Shown: piece by piece, positions 9,583 to 18,697 of the stretch
Numbering within the stretch: the first letter of the stretch is position 1
Layout: every line of letters starts with the position of its first letter
Assembly: GCF_900107995.1 (NCBI RefSeq)
Contig: NZ_FNUM01000010.1
Location: forward strand, 34,134 to 98,133
Source: Alcanivorax sp. DSM 26293
Lineage (GTDB): Bacteria > Pseudomonadota > Gammaproteobacteria > Pseudomonadales > Alcanivoracaceae
Direction: 5' to 3'
DNA: 64,000 bases
Translations under genes and position numbers: made by a program
The notes under the pieces: model-generated
Told to the model about the DNA's origin: nothing
Database searches by the model: none
Seen by the model: the letters and a program-made list of their open reading frames with translations, nothing else

Positions 9583-9702
9583 CGGAAAAGCAGGTTACCA
9601 AAATTGTCACATGCTGCCGGGCTTCGCCCATTGCGCAGTGACTTTCCCCGTTTACATAACGTAAGCCACTGAACAAAAACAATAAAAATATTTTCACAAC
9701 AC

Positions 9703-9717
9703 TGGCACGGTTCTCGC
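9703..9717 (+). promoter_or_regulatory. Sigma-54 (RpoN) promoter
   Basis: TGGCACG-N4-TCGC has the invariant GG and GC at the correct 10-bp spacing, with a single change from TTGC. Transcription would start near 9729, 20 bases before the ATG of the 62-residue gene. The DNA just upstream is A/T-rich (9672-9695), as is common where IHF bends sigma-54 promoters. Confidence 0.8.
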
Positions 9718-9748
9718 TTTAGTTGTTTCAAGCAAGAGAGAACGTGCC

Positions 9749-9937
9749 ATGAGCAAGATTCTGAGATTACAAAAGCTGCGCCCGAAGACGGCATTGGAGA
9801 ACCTGAACCGGCTCACCGGCCTGGATTTCCAGAGCTTGCCGGAGTCCCTGGTGAACCATGACGACACCGCTCGCCAGGAACAGGACTCGTTCGAGCCCAG
9901 CCCCCACTTTCCGCAGCGCGTCGGCCGCCAGGGCTGA
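9749..9937 (+). CDS. Small protein of unknown function behind a sigma-54 promoter
   Basis: The gene encodes 62 residues. The N-terminal half is basic (MSKILRLQKLRPKTALENLN) and the second half is acidic to polar with a Pro-rich end. No known domain, signal peptide or membrane segment was recognised. Support for a real gene comes from the well-placed sigma-54 promoter, an AGAGAG ribosome-binding site ten bases before the ATG, and the absence of any competing frame. Because of its size it could still be a leader or spurious; the promoter argues against that. Confidence 0.6.
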   Translation: MSKILRLQKLRPKTALENLNRLTGLDFQSLPESLVNHDDTARQEQDSFEPSPHFPQRVGRQG

Positions 9938-10031
9938 CGCGTCTATTTTTCCCGCCCGATTTTTCTACCGGGACAGACGCCCCAAACATGTCAGCCACGG
10001 CTGCCGGATGGATCGCTCCTTTCCTGCCGGG

Positions 10032-10412
10032 TCAGTAATTCGAGATCAGTTTGTCGGAGGTCTTGAGGGCCGCGCCGCGACGCTGCATGAACAACTCTTC
10101 CACCACATGGGTCATGGCCGGCTCGCTCAACCGCAAGGAAATTTGCACCTGCTCCACGTCTGCAGTCAGCTTCAACCGTATACTGCCGGACAGCAATGCA
10201 CTGCCTTCCCCGCCCACATCCGCAGTGTCCACCAACACGGCCCGATCGGTCTTATTGTCCAGGTAGCGAACCACCAACTGCACCTTCCCCGCCGCCCCTG
10301 CAATCCGGACCCAGGAGGCCACGTTGAATTCCGCTTCCCACTGGCGGGCACGAGCCGGTCGGCCATCTGCCCAGATACGCGAAGGCACTTTGGCAATGAA
10401 TTTTTCTATCAT
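10032..10412 (-). CDS. Hypothetical protein
   Basis: This 126-residue protein is not recognised. It is probably cytoplasmic, with no signal peptide, and is rich in beta strands (VQLVVRYLDNKTDRAVLVDTADVGG, IRLKLTADVEQVQISLRLSE). The start MIEKFIAKVPSRIW was preferred over an in-frame methionine 17 codons upstream because an AGAGAG sequence lies just before it. It is divergent from the phasin gene, sharing an intergenic region with a 17-bp palindrome, so joint regulation is possible. Confidence 0.6.
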   Translation of the reverse strand: MIEKFIAKVPSRIWADGRPARARQWEAEFNVASWVRIAGAAGKVQLVVRYLDNKTDRAVLVDTADVGGEGSALLSGSIRLKLTADVEQVQISLRLSEPAMTHVVEELFMQRRGAALKTSDKLISNY

Positions 10413-10540
10413 TATGTTCTCTCTAGCCGGTACAGTCTTTTTAGCCAGTGTACGCATGAGCATAAATCACGACCATGCGGGGTTTGGCTTACTGACTTTG
10501 ACGGATATCACATCCTGACGCTTCAATGCTCACCGCTCCA

Positions 10541-10557
10541 TGTCCAATTGTTGGACA
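10541..10557. promoter_or_regulatory. Palindrome upstream of phasin gene, probable operator
   Basis: TGTCCAA-TTG-TTGGACA is a perfect 7-bp inverted repeat 112 bp before the phasin start. A possible promoter (TTGACG at 10498, TTCAAT at 10522, spacer 18) lies just upstream, so a repressor bound here would block early transcription. The binding protein is unknown. Confidence 0.45.
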
Positions 10558-10668
10558 GTTAGCCGCCCTCTCCTTTCCCTGAATCCTTACTCTTTATCCC
10601 ACGCAGCGCACATTACCGCTGCAACAAATTTTGTTTTCACACCGGACAACGTAAAGGAACCATTAATC

Positions 10669-11097
10669 ATGGGCGAGCTGAAAGATCTCCGCGAACAAAG
10701 CGAATCTCTGGTAAACCGTGCCAAAGAACTGGCCAACAAGCTGTATCTGGCTGGCCTGGGCGCTTATGACAAGGCCGAGGAAGGTTCTGAAGAGCTGCTG
10801 AGCAAGTACGTGGAAGCCGGCACCGAAGCGTTTGGCGAAGACGCTGAAGGCAAGCCCAAGGCTCTGCTGGCCAGCCGCGGCGCCCTGCTGGCTGCCCGTC
10901 AGCTGCTCGATACCGCGCCGGAAAAGCGCCAGGCCCTCTACGAGAAACTGGTTGAAGCCGGCAAGAAAGAGCGCGGCGAGAAAGCCGAAGAAACCAACGA
11001 ATTCGTGCTGGCCGGCCTGGGTGCTGTTGCCTCTGCACGCGAAGAAGGCGAGAAACTGTTCAATGAACTGGTTTCTGCCGGGGAAAAACGTAGCTGA
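10669..11097 (+). CDS. Phasin-family granule protein
   Basis: This 142-residue protein is Ala/Glu/Lys-rich and almost entirely helical, and resembles PhaI/PhaF-type phasins that coat polyhydroxyalkanoate or lipid inclusions. It contains imperfect repeats of a leucine-glycine-alanine unit (LYLAGLGAYDKAEEG, then FVLAGLGAVASAREEG) followed by EKL(F/V)xELVxAGxK units. AAGGA lies ten bases before the ATG, and an in-frame upstream extension was discarded. It stands alone, followed by a terminator. Whether it coats PHA or wax-ester/triacylglycerol bodies cannot be told from sequence. Confidence 0.82.
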   Translation: MGELKDLREQSESLVNRAKELANKLYLAGLGAYDKAEEGSEELLSKYVEAGTEAFGEDAEGKPKALLASRGALLAARQLLDTAPEKRQALYEKLVEAGKKERGEKAEETNEFVLAGLGAVASAREEGEKLFNELVSAGEKRS

Positions 11098-11130
11098 TTC
11101 TGTTTCCCTGATTCTGTTGTACTCTCCTTT

Positions 11131-11156
11131 GGGGCCTGATTTGGGCCCCTTTCTTT
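11131..11156 (+). terminator. Terminator after phasin gene
   Basis: GGGGCC pairs with GGCCCC around a 7-nt loop, followed by TTTCTTTT, 33 bp after the phasin stop codon. Confidence 0.8.
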
Positions 11157-11322
11157 TGCCCGTCATTTACTCGAACTTCACTTTCTCCCCCTCTCTTTCT
11201 GGCATCATCCCACCATGTACAGCCCGCCGGACAAGCGCTAGAGTCTGGTAGCGTCCGCTGATTTGCTCAGCGCATGCCGAGAATGCTTCTCCAAAACATC
11301 GCTCGCGCCACCCGAGGACACC

Positions 11323-12654
11323 ATGGCTGACGACCGCCGTCGCAAACGCCCCACCACCGCCACCGGCCGACTGTTCCGGCTGACCGGCATGACCACGTCC
11401 ATTGCCACCCGGGTGGCCGGTCATCAGGTCAAGGGGTGGTTCCAGTCGGACATGGCCAAAGCCGCAGACCGGGAAAAACTGCTCCAGCATATCGGCCGGG
11501 AAGTCGCCGCGACCCTCGGAGAGATGAAAGGCGCGGTGATGAAAGTGGGGCAGATTGCCTCGCAGATGCAGGACATTCTCCCCCGGGAGATCAGCGATCA
11601 GCTCAAGGTGCTGCAGAATGCCTCGGCACCCATGCCTTTCCACGTAATCCGTCGTCAACTCGAGCGGGAGCTGGGAAAACCACTGGATACGCTGTTTGCC
11701 GATTTTGAGGAAACCCCTTTCGCAGCGGCGTCCATCGGCCAGGTTCACCGGGCCACCACCCATGATGGCAAGGATGTGGTGGTCAAGGTTCAGTATCCGG
11801 CGGTCAAGGAATCCATTGATTCGGACATGAAACATCTGCGCCGGATCCTGCGTCTGGGCAGCCTGCTGAAAGTGGATGAAGCGGCTCTGGACGCGGTGTT
11901 CAAGGAAATCCGCAACCAGCTCCACGAGGAACTGGACTACCACCAGGAAGCGGGCAACCTGAAACATTTCCAGGCATTCCACAAAGACCAGCCGTGGCTG
12001 GTGATCCCGCAGGTTTTCGAGGATCTGTCCAGCGAGAAGGTGCTGACCCTGAGCCAGGAAACCGGCATTGCCCTGGATCAGGTGGATGACGATCACGGCT
12101 TCGATCAGGCGACCCGGAACCTGCTTGGCGAGCGCCTTTTCGATGCCCTGGGCCAGCAAATTTTCCAGTTACGGGCGGTTCACTGCGATCCACATCCCGG
12201 CAATTTTGCCTTTCGCCCGGACGGCACCATCGTGATCTATGATTTCGGCGCGGTAAAACGCTTGCCGCCCCAGGATGCCGACCTGTTGCGCAAGATCGTA
12301 CGCAGCGCCCTGAATGAACAATGGGAGCAGCTGGACGAACTCTTGCTGGAACTGGGAGCCCGCAAGAAAGACACCCAGGTCAACGGGCAATTTTATGCCA
12401 CCTGGATCGCCTTGCTGTTACGGGCCTTCGATGACAAACCCTACGACTTTGGCCGCTCGGAACTGCACACCGACATACTTCGACAGGTGAAACGCACGCC
12501 ACTGGAGCAAATGCTGAAATTCCAACCTTCCTCCCGGAGCCTGTTAATAGAGAGAGTGGTCAGCGGGCACTACTGGACCATGATGAAACTTGGCGTCAAC
12601 ACCGCTTTCCGCCCCAATCTGGAAAAAGCTCTGGATCTGTCCCGGGAAGGTTGA
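11323..12654 (+). CDS. UbiB/AarF (ABC1) family atypical kinase
   Basis: UbiB-family proteins are ATPases/kinase-like proteins linked to ubiquinone and lipid metabolism. The 443-residue product has the KxGQ motif (KVGQ, 74-77), the Ala-rich loop AAASIGQ (134-140) that replaces the normal P-loop, the ATP-binding Lys in VVVKVQYP (~155), HCDPHPGN (287-294) and DFG (307-309). It lacks the C-terminal transmembrane pair of true UbiB and is shorter, so it is better named a UbiB paralogue (ABC1/COQ8-like) than ubiB itself. GAGGACACC precedes the ATG. It is not next to other ubiquinone genes. Confidence 0.88.
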   Translation: MADDRRRKRPTTATGRLFRLTGMTTSIATRVAGHQVKGWFQSDMAKAADREKLLQHIGREVAATLGEMKGAVMKVGQIASQMQDILPREISDQLKVLQNASAPMPFHVIRRQLERELGKPLDTLFADFEETPFAAASIGQVHRATTHDGKDVVVKVQYPAVKESIDSDMKHLRRILRLGSLLKVDEAALDAVFKEIRNQLHEELDYHQEAGNLKHFQAFHKDQPWLVIPQVFEDLSSEKVLTLSQETGIALDQVDDDHGFDQATRNLLGERLFDALGQQIFQLRAVHCDPHPGNFAFRPDGTIVIYDFGAVKRLPPQDADLLRKIVRSALNEQWEQLDELLLELGARKKDTQVNGQFYATWIALLLRAFDDKPYDFGRSELHTDILRQVKRTPLEQMLKFQPSSRSLLIERVVSGHYWTMMKLGVNTAFRPNLEKALDLSREG

Positions 12655-12658
12655 AGAT

Positions 12659-12680
12659 GCGGGCACCGGATGGTGCCCGC
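12659..12680. terminator. Hairpin between convergent genes
   Basis: GCGGGCACC and GGTGCCCGC form a perfect 9-bp stem with a GGAT loop, five bases after the kinase stop codon. There is no T-run, so termination is inferred from position. Confidence 0.5.
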
Positions 12681-12701
12681 AGGCGGGTCAATCCGCGCAA
12701 C

Positions 12702-13253
12702 CTAAAAAGCGGAACGCAAGCCTACGCTGACCCCGGAAATTTCTTCTTCATCGGTATCCACATAGCGCATGTATTCCAGGTTCGCGCCCAGGGTATCGGT
12801 CAGATTGAAATCCAGCCCGGCACCCCAGGACTCATCCTCAAAGGTTTCCGTTTCGCTGAAGGAATAATCCACTCCCGCCACGGTGCCGCTGGCCGAGACC
12901 TCTCCTTTTACCTTGCTGTAGCCGCCGATCACATAGGGACGCAGCGTGTCACCCACTGGTGCACCCAGCTTCACATAGCCGCCATACAGATGATCCATTT
13001 CGAAGTCGACGATGCCACGGGAGTCCTTGTCGAACCCCATGCCACCCCGGGCTTCCAGGGCAAGAAAGTCGGTAAAATCAAAGCCGGCACGGATGGTGGC
13101 GGCATCAATTTTCAGGGTATCGCTGTCAATTTCCTCGTTGTCATACTGGATCTGGCTATAGTTACCACCGATGTAGGGGCCAGCAGCAAAGGCGCCGGAG
13201 GCCGCCACCAGGGAACAGGACATGACCAGAACATTACGTATCATCACTTTCAT
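12702..13253 (-). CDS. Outer-membrane beta-barrel protein
   Basis: This 183-residue protein has a cleavable signal peptide (about residues 1-23, ending ASGAFA) and a body of alternating amphipathic strands rich in Gly, Tyr and Asp, ending in Phe, the usual C-terminal signature for outer-membrane barrel insertion. It resembles the small OmpA/OmpX-like 'porin family' of eight strands. AAAGGAGAT precedes the ATG. The function is unknown. It is convergent with the UbiB-like gene and divergent from the hybrid kinase gene. Confidence 0.85.
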   Translation of the reverse strand: MKVMIRNVLVMSCSLVAASGAFAAGPYIGGNYSQIQYDNEEIDSDTLKIDAATIRAGFDFTDFLALEARGGMGFDKDSRGIVDFEMDHLYGGYVKLGAPVGDTLRPYVIGGYSKVKGEVSASGTVAGVDYSFSETETFEDESWGAGLDFNLTDTLGANLEYMRYVDTDEEEISGVSVGLRSAF

Positions 13254-13398
13254 ACATATCTCCTTTTCCGTTTAATCACCATTTTGGAGATGCTGTCCGA
13301 CGCACGGTTCCGGGCAATACGGTAAAGTCTGTAAAATACCTTCAAAACAAGACACGCCGCATCCGGATAACAGCAATAACAGTAAAACAGGATCGGGA

Positions 13399-15819
13399 AT
13401 GACAAAGGGAACCGTCACCACAGGGCGACTGGCTGCGTTTATCTGCGCTCTGTTTCTGTCATTGAACAGCGACGCTCTCACGCTGGCGGATGACCGCGAC
13501 AGCTATGAAGCCGCCGCAGGCATGCAATGGCTCGGCGACGAAGATCACTCCTTGAGCCCGGCGCTTGCCTTGCAGGCATTACTTGGCGGGAAAGGGCAGA
13601 AGCTGGATAGTCCTTATCCTTCATTGGGCTTTCGCGAGGGATACCAGTGGTTTCTTATTCCCGTGAAAAACAACAGCACGCTGCCCTACTGGTTTCTGAG
13701 GGTGGGACGTCCCCATCTGGACTACCTGGATATCTACGTCTTCGATAAAGACGGCAACCGGATCAAGCATGCCCGCATGGGCGACAGAGTGCCCTTTCAC
13801 AGCCGGGAACTGCCCCATTATCACCTGGTGACGCCTCTGACCCTGCCCGCTGACAGCGAGCATTACCTGCTGTTACGGGCCCAGGGCAATAACGTGATTG
13901 AGCTGCCTGCCACCCTGATGACGCCAGCAGCCTTTAACGCCCATGACAACAAAATTTCTGTTTTTTACGGCCTCTATTTTGGCGCCATTGTCGCCATGTG
14001 CCTCTTCAATCTCTTGATCTTCCTCTCGATCCGGGACCCCAGTTATCTGCTTTATGTGCTTTACCTCGGCACCTTTGGTCTTAACCTGTTTACCCGGGAA
14101 GGGCTGAGTTACCAATGGCTGTGGCCTGATGCCACCCTGTGGAATCATTACTCCCTGCCGGTTTTGAATCTGGTCACACTGGCGTTTTCCATGCTGTTTG
14201 CCAGCCAGTTCCTGGAGTTGAAAAAACGGGCCCCGCGAATTCACCGGGTATTGTTCTCTAGCGCGATGGTGCTGCTGGCGCTGACCCCGCTGACGTTGCT
14301 TAACTTTCATTTCTCCATCCAGGCCACCACCGCCATTGTGCTGCCCTGGCCTTTTATTGCCATTGCCCTTTCCCTGTGGCTGATCATCAAGGGTTACAGC
14401 CCGGCGCGTTATTTCCTGCTCGCTTTTACTGCCGTCGCCTGCGCCACCGTGCTCTACATATTGAAGACCTTCCAGCTACTGGAGGGAGGATGGCTGCTGG
14501 AAAATGCCATGCAGCTGGGCACCTTTACCGAAGCGGTACTGCTGTCTTTCGCTCTGGCTCACAGGATGACGGTACTGAAAAGTGAGAATGCCCGCATTCA
14601 ACGGGAAGCCAACGAGGTCCTGGAGCAACGCGTGGATGAACGCACCCGGGAACTGAACCGTGCGCTGAGTGCCCGTAGCGAATTCCTGGCTGTCATGAGC
14701 CACGAAATTCGCACGCCGCTCAACGGCATCATTGGTACCGTGGATATGCTCAAGGGCACCCCGCTGGATCAGGACCAGAAGCACAACCTGAACGTCATCG
14801 AGCAATCCGGTAACAGCCTGCTCAACCTGATCAACGACATTCTCGATTACTCCCGCATCGAAGCAGGCAAGATGCCCATCGAGCAGACCAGCTTCAACCT
14901 GGCGGATGTGGTTGACGAGTCCCTCGCCCTGTTTCAACACAAGGCCCATGTACACTCCAATACCTTGCAGACCGAGCTCGACGCCAATTTGGGAGAACGC
15001 TGCCTGGGTGATCCGGTCCGGTTACGGCAGATTCTGGTAAACCTGATCGGCAATGCAGTGAAGTTCACCAGTAACGGCATCATCACTGTCAGCGCTGCGC
15101 GGGATGAACACAATCCGGATTATGTCTATTTCGAAGTCTCGGATTCCGGTATCGGCATTGCCCCTGAGCAACTCAACAACCTGTTTGATCATTTCCACCA
15201 GGGCGATAGCTCCACCAGTCGACGCTATGGCGGGACGGGTCTTGGGCTGGCAATTTGCCGACAACTGGTAGAAATCATGGGAGGCGAGATTGGTGTCTTC
15301 AGCCGCCAGCATCAGGGATCCCGGTTCTGGTTTCGTCTGCCTTTGCCCGGCACCCAAAAAGACAGCGGCTACCTGCCACAAAACGACGACAACGACGTGC
15401 CCGGCCTTTCCGGTGGACGGCTCCTGATCGTCGATGACAACCATATTAACCTGATGGTGGCCGAGGGGTTGTGTCAGAAACTGGGCTACGAGACCGAAGT
15501 GGCGGAAAGTGGCATGGAAGCGATTGCGGTACTGATGTCTGCCAGCCAGTCGTTCGATCTGATTCTAATGGACTGCGAAATGCCGGACATGGATGGATTC
15601 GAAACCGCCCGCGCCATTATCAAGCTGCAACAGGAAGGCCGGCTACCCTGGACCCCGATTGTCGCGCTTACCGCCCACGCGGTTCCCGACAAGATCCATG
15701 CCTGTCACGATGCCGGCATGGTCGCCCACCTGGCCAAGCCCATCAACAAGGCGCGCCTGCAGGCCACGCTGAAACAGGTACTGCGCGATCCGGGCAAGGG
15801 GTCACGCGGTAGCGTCTGA
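13399..15819 (+). CDS. 7TMR-DISM hybrid sensor histidine kinase
   Basis: This 806-residue membrane kinase has a signal sequence (1-27), a periplasmic 7TMR-DISMED2-type sensor (to about residue 185), a seven-helix membrane region (about 190-390), a short coiled coil, HisKA with the phospho-accepting His435 in [10 protein letters not shown], HATPase_c ([29 protein letters not shown]) and a C-terminal receiver with Asp725 in [13 protein letters not shown] and the conserved lysine in AHLAKP. The 7TMR-DISM sensors are thought to bind carbohydrates or other small ligands. There is no Hpt domain and no partner regulator nearby, so it is an orphan hybrid kinase. AGGA lies before the ATG. Confidence 0.93.
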   Translation: MTKGTVTTGRLAAFICALFLSLNSDALTLADDRDSYEAAAGMQWLGDEDHSLSPALALQALLGGKGQKLDSPYPSLGFREGYQWFLIPVKNNSTLPYWFLRVGRPHLDYLDIYVFDKDGNRIKHARMGDRVPFHSRELPHYHLVTPLTLPADSEHYLLLRAQGNNVIELPATLMTPAAFNAHDNKISVFYGLYFGAIVAMCLFNLLIFLSIRDPSYLLYVLYLGTFGLNLFTREGLSYQWLWPDATLWNHYSLPVLNLVTLAFSMLFASQFLELKKRAPRIHRVLFSSAMVLLALTPLTLLNFHFSIQATTAIVLPWPFIAIALSLWLIIKGYSPARYFLLAFTAVACATVLYILKTFQLLEGGWLLENAMQLGTFTEAVLLSFALAHRMTVLKSENARIQREANEVLEQRVDERTRELNRALSARSEFLAVMSHEIRTPLNGIIGTVDMLKGTPLDQDQKHNLNVIEQSGNSLLNLINDILDYSRIEAGKMPIEQTSFNLADVVDESLALFQHKAHVHSNTLQTELDANLGERCLGDPVRLRQILVNLIGNAVKFTSNGIITVSAARDEHNPDYVYFEVSDSGIGIAPEQLNNLFDHFHQGDSSTSRRYGGTGLGLAICRQLVEIMGGEIGVFSRQHQGSRFWFRLPLPGTQKDSGYLPQNDDNDVPGLSGGRLLIVDDNHINLMVAEGLCQKLGYETEVAESGMEAIAVLMSASQSFDLILMDCEMPDMDGFETARAIIKLQQEGRLPWTPIVALTAHAVPDKIHACHDAGMVAHLAKPINKARLQATLKQVLRDPGKGSRGSV

Positions 15820-15829
15820 CGTCGGACGT

Positions 15830-17185
15830 TTAATCCAACGCCCCCAGCAGACTGTCCACCACCCGTTCCAGATCGTTGAGGGTGGCGCACTGACGGGCCA
15901 GGCGGCAGTGGGGTAAATAGCGGTCCATCACCGCATCACCGCTGTTCCAGCGGCTCCGGGATTCCGGATTCAACCACCACACCTGTTTGACCCGACGACG
16001 GATCGCCTGCAACGTTTCGGCACCGTCCGGCAGGTAGTTGTTGCGGGCATCACCGAGAATGATCACCGTGGTGTGGGCATCCAGCTCCCTTTCACAGCGG
16101 GCCTGAAACGCCCGGAACATTTCCGCATAGTCGGTACCGCTGCCGGACAGCCGATCCAGCACCTGACCCACTGCCACCTCGGGTGAGTAACGGGCAAAGT
16201 CCTCGGTGATTTCATCAAACCGCGAGGCAAACGCAAAACTGCGCACCCGTGGCAGCACATCGTTCATGGCGTAGAGAAACTGCAGCAGAAAGCGAGCCGC
16301 ATCGCTGACCGAGCTGGACACATCACAGATCACCATGACCCGGGTCTTGCGGGGCGGGCGACGTCGCCAGAACAGTTTCGCCGGCACGCCATCATGGCGA
16401 ATGCTCGCCACCATGGTGCGACGGGCATCGAGCATGCCCCGGCGACTGGTTTTGGTGCGTCGCTGGTGCAGGCTCGCCAGTCGCCGGGCCATCTTGCGCA
16501 CCAGTGCCTGCACGTCACGAAATTCACGCAGGTCCCGGAATGGCACTGCCCTCAGGGTCTGCTCTCGAAGTGCTCGCCCTTTACCCGCCCCATGCAGCAG
16601 AAACTGACGGCGCACCTGAGCGGCCGCCTGTTCCCGAACCCGGGTTCGCCAGTGCCGCAGCTGTTCCGCCCTGGCCTGCTGGGCCGGGCTGCCCTGATCC
16701 AGCTGCAATACCCGGTCATCCACCGCTCCCATGCCCATATTCATGAGCAAGCGACGGGTATAGATCCCCTGCTGGGTAATCACTTCCATTTGCGTGAAGT
16801 CCATCTCGGCAGCAGCTTCTGCCATCCGCTGCTGCAGCTGCTCGGGAGTGCTGGCCAGCAAGGCTTCTGCCTGTTGCGCCTCAGGCGTCTGTGCGGAAGC
16901 CGGGTCAGCCTGGGCTGCCGGGGACGGCATGGACGAGGCAGAATCCTGCGGGGAGTCAGAACGAGGGTCTTCCGCCTCGAAAAAGCGGGCAAAGGTTTCT
17001 TCGAACGCGGACCGGTCCTGCTGTTGTTTGACCAGCGTCAGGGCCAGAGCGTCATGAAAACGCTGGCGCTGCGCATAGCCCACCAGCGCCGCCGCATCCA
17101 TGGCCTGGCTGGCCTCATCCGGGGAAATGCGCAGCCCAGCCCCGCGCAAGGCTTGAACAAACTCGGACAAGCGACGAGTTGGCAT
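15830..17185 (-). CDS. VWA-domain protein, CoxE-like
   Basis: This 451-residue protein ends in a von Willebrand A domain with a complete metal-site motif, DVSSSVS at 288-294, and resembles the CoxE/YehP group that works with MoxR ATPases. Residues 75-115 are a low-complexity Ala/Pro/Gln/Ser linker. The ATG at 17185 follows AGGGG, so it is preferred over a TTG two codons upstream. It lies 58 bp downstream of the moxR-like gene on the same strand. Together they probably form a chaperone that inserts a cofactor into, or remodels, an unidentified target. Confidence 0.87.
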   Translation of the reverse strand: MPTRRLSEFVQALRGAGLRISPDEASQAMDAAALVGYAQRQRFHDALALTLVKQQQDRSAFEETFARFFEAEDPRSDSPQDSASSMPSPAAQADPASAQTPEAQQAEALLASTPEQLQQRMAEAAAEMDFTQMEVITQQGIYTRRLLMNMGMGAVDDRVLQLDQGSPAQQARAEQLRHWRTRVREQAAAQVRRQFLLHGAGKGRALREQTLRAVPFRDLREFRDVQALVRKMARRLASLHQRRTKTSRRGMLDARRTMVASIRHDGVPAKLFWRRRPPRKTRVMVICDVSSSVSDAARFLLQFLYAMNDVLPRVRSFAFASRFDEITEDFARYSPEVAVGQVLDRLSGSGTDYAEMFRAFQARCERELDAHTTVIILGDARNNYLPDGAETLQAIRRRVKQVWWLNPESRSRWNSGDAVMDRYLPHCRLARQCATLNDLERVVDSLLGALD

Positions 17186-17243
17186 CGGCAACCCCTAGTG
17201 GTCCATGGGGAAAGTGCGGAAAGCGTTCACGCTGGCAATCCCG

Positions 17244-18173
17244 TTAGCGCTTACCCAGCTTGCGTAGCCAGGCAGGCAATAACTCACGGGCCAACGACAC
17301 ATCCTGCTCGGTTTTCAGTACCAGGTTCAGCGTATCGGCAACCTGGGCATGTTCCAGACTATCCGCATGCAGTAATACCAGCGCACGGGCCCAGTCCAGA
17401 GTTTCAGAAATGGCCGGCAGTTTTTTCATATCCTGCTCGCGGAGATGCTGAATAAACGCCACCAGCTGCTCCCGCAACCGGACATCCAGATCCGGCACCC
17501 GGGTGGCGACAATCTGGGCTTCCAGCTCTGCCGTCGGGTAAGGGATATAGAGATGCAGACAGCGCCGCTTGAGGGCATCGGACAACTCCCTCTGGTCGTT
17601 ACTGGTCAACAATACCAGGGGCTGGTGCCGGGCTTTCACCGTGCCCAGTTCGGGAATGGAAATCTGGAAATCGGACAGCAGCTCCAGCAGGAAGGCTTCG
17701 AACTCCTGGTCCGCCTTGTCGATTTCATCGATAAGAAGCACCGCCGGCTCGTCACTGCGCAGGGCATGCAACAGGGGACGCGGTTCCAGAAAAGTATCGC
17801 TGTAGAATGCTTCACCCAGGTCTCCCAGCCGTTCCATGCTGGCTTCCAGGCTGTCGGTGTCAGCCAGCATGCCGCCCAGCTTGTCACGCAACAACTGGGT
17901 ATAGAGCAGCTGCTTGCCGTACTTCCATTCATACAGCGCCCGGCTTTCATCCAGCCCCTCATAGCACTGCAGGCGAATCAACGGGGCTTCCAGGAAAGCC
18001 GCCGCAGCCTTGGCCAGCTCAGTCTTGCCCACCCCCGGAGGTCCCTCCACCAGCACCGGCTTGTGCAACTGCGCGGCCAGGTAGATCGCCAGGGCAATCT
18101 GCTCACTACAGATATAGCCCTGCCCGGCAAAACTGCGGGTTATCTCTTCGACGGAATCAATACGGGTTTTCAT
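17244..18173 (-). CDS. MoxR-family AAA+ ATPase
   Basis: The 309-residue AAA+ protein has Walker A GPPGVGKT (44-51), Walker B VLLIDEIDK (145-153), a sensor-1 LTSND and an arginine-finger region in ALKRRCLHLYI. MoxR proteins assist maturation of enzyme complexes with VWA partners, and the next gene encodes one. AGGAG precedes the ATG; the longer frame upstream is not family-like. No gene for a target enzyme such as a dehydrogenase lies next to the pair, so the client is unknown. Confidence 0.92.
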   Translation of the reverse strand: MKTRIDSVEEITRSFAGQGYICSEQIALAIYLAAQLHKPVLVEGPPGVGKTELAKAAAAFLEAPLIRLQCYEGLDESRALYEWKYGKQLLYTQLLRDKLGGMLADTDSLEASMERLGDLGEAFYSDTFLEPRPLLHALRSDEPAVLLIDEIDKADQEFEAFLLELLSDFQISIPELGTVKARHQPLVLLTSNDQRELSDALKRRCLHLYIPYPTAELEAQIVATRVPDLDVRLREQLVAFIQHLREQDMKKLPAISETLDWARALVLLHADSLEHAQVADTLNLVLKTEQDVSLARELLPAWLRKLGKR

Positions 18174-18276
18174 GGAGGCTCCTGCAACAGACCTCAGAGG
18201 GTAGCGCAGGAAAGGCTGGCCGGGAATGACATCTGCAGCGAAGGGTTTGCTGACTTGGTACCTGAACGCGAAACTG

Positions 18277-18639
18277 TCAATGCAGGGTAATGTTGTCCGC
18301 CAGCACCAGCGGGGCAATCTCCGCCACCTCATCAACAACGGGTTCGCCGTCCAGGCTGCTCACATCGAATCGGGCAGAGGTCACTTCACCATCGATCATG
18401 TCGGGGATGGCATCCAGGAAGGCATCCACATGCTCGGAACCAAAGTGGATCTCCAACGCGTCCAGGTCGGTCCATTGCTGCCAAACCACGATGACCCGCG
18501 GCTCGTCTGCTTGCAGGTATACCTCATAGGCCAGACAGCCGCGTTCCCCCCGGGAGGATTTCGCCAAGGCCTGCACCAGCTCCAGTGCCTCGGGTTGCTG
18601 GTCTTGTTTCACGGGGAAAGAACCTTTGACGATGATCAT
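18277..18639 (-). CDS. Antibiotic-biosynthesis-monooxygenase-like (YgiN-type) protein
   Basis: This 120-residue protein resembles the ABM superfamily (putative quinol monooxygenases, YgiN-like), small dimeric alpha/beta-barrel proteins. Supporting features are MIIVKGSFPVKQDQ, SRGERGCLAYEVYLQADEPRVIVVWQQWTDLDALEIHFGSEHV and a C-terminal acidic extension. The start is the ATG at 18639; no clear ribosome-binding site is seen. It lies 58 bp downstream of the nitroreductase gene and is probably co-transcribed with it, suggesting quinone or nitroaromatic redox chemistry. The activity is inferred only. Confidence 0.78.
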   Translation of the reverse strand: MIIVKGSFPVKQDQQPEALELVQALAKSSRGERGCLAYEVYLQADEPRVIVVWQQWTDLDALEIHFGSEHVDAFLDAIPDMIDGEVTSARFDVSSLDGEPVVDEVAEIAPLVLADNITLH

Positions 18640-18697
18640 TGGGGTCCACTGGGTCGGAAAACCGCTATGGTACCACAATTGCGCCTGTTCTGTCCGC

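Noticed and set aside
18640..18697. N-terminal extension of the ABM-like protein into the nitroreductase gene
   Set aside because: The in-frame residues upstream do not match the family and would overlap the nitroreductase end.
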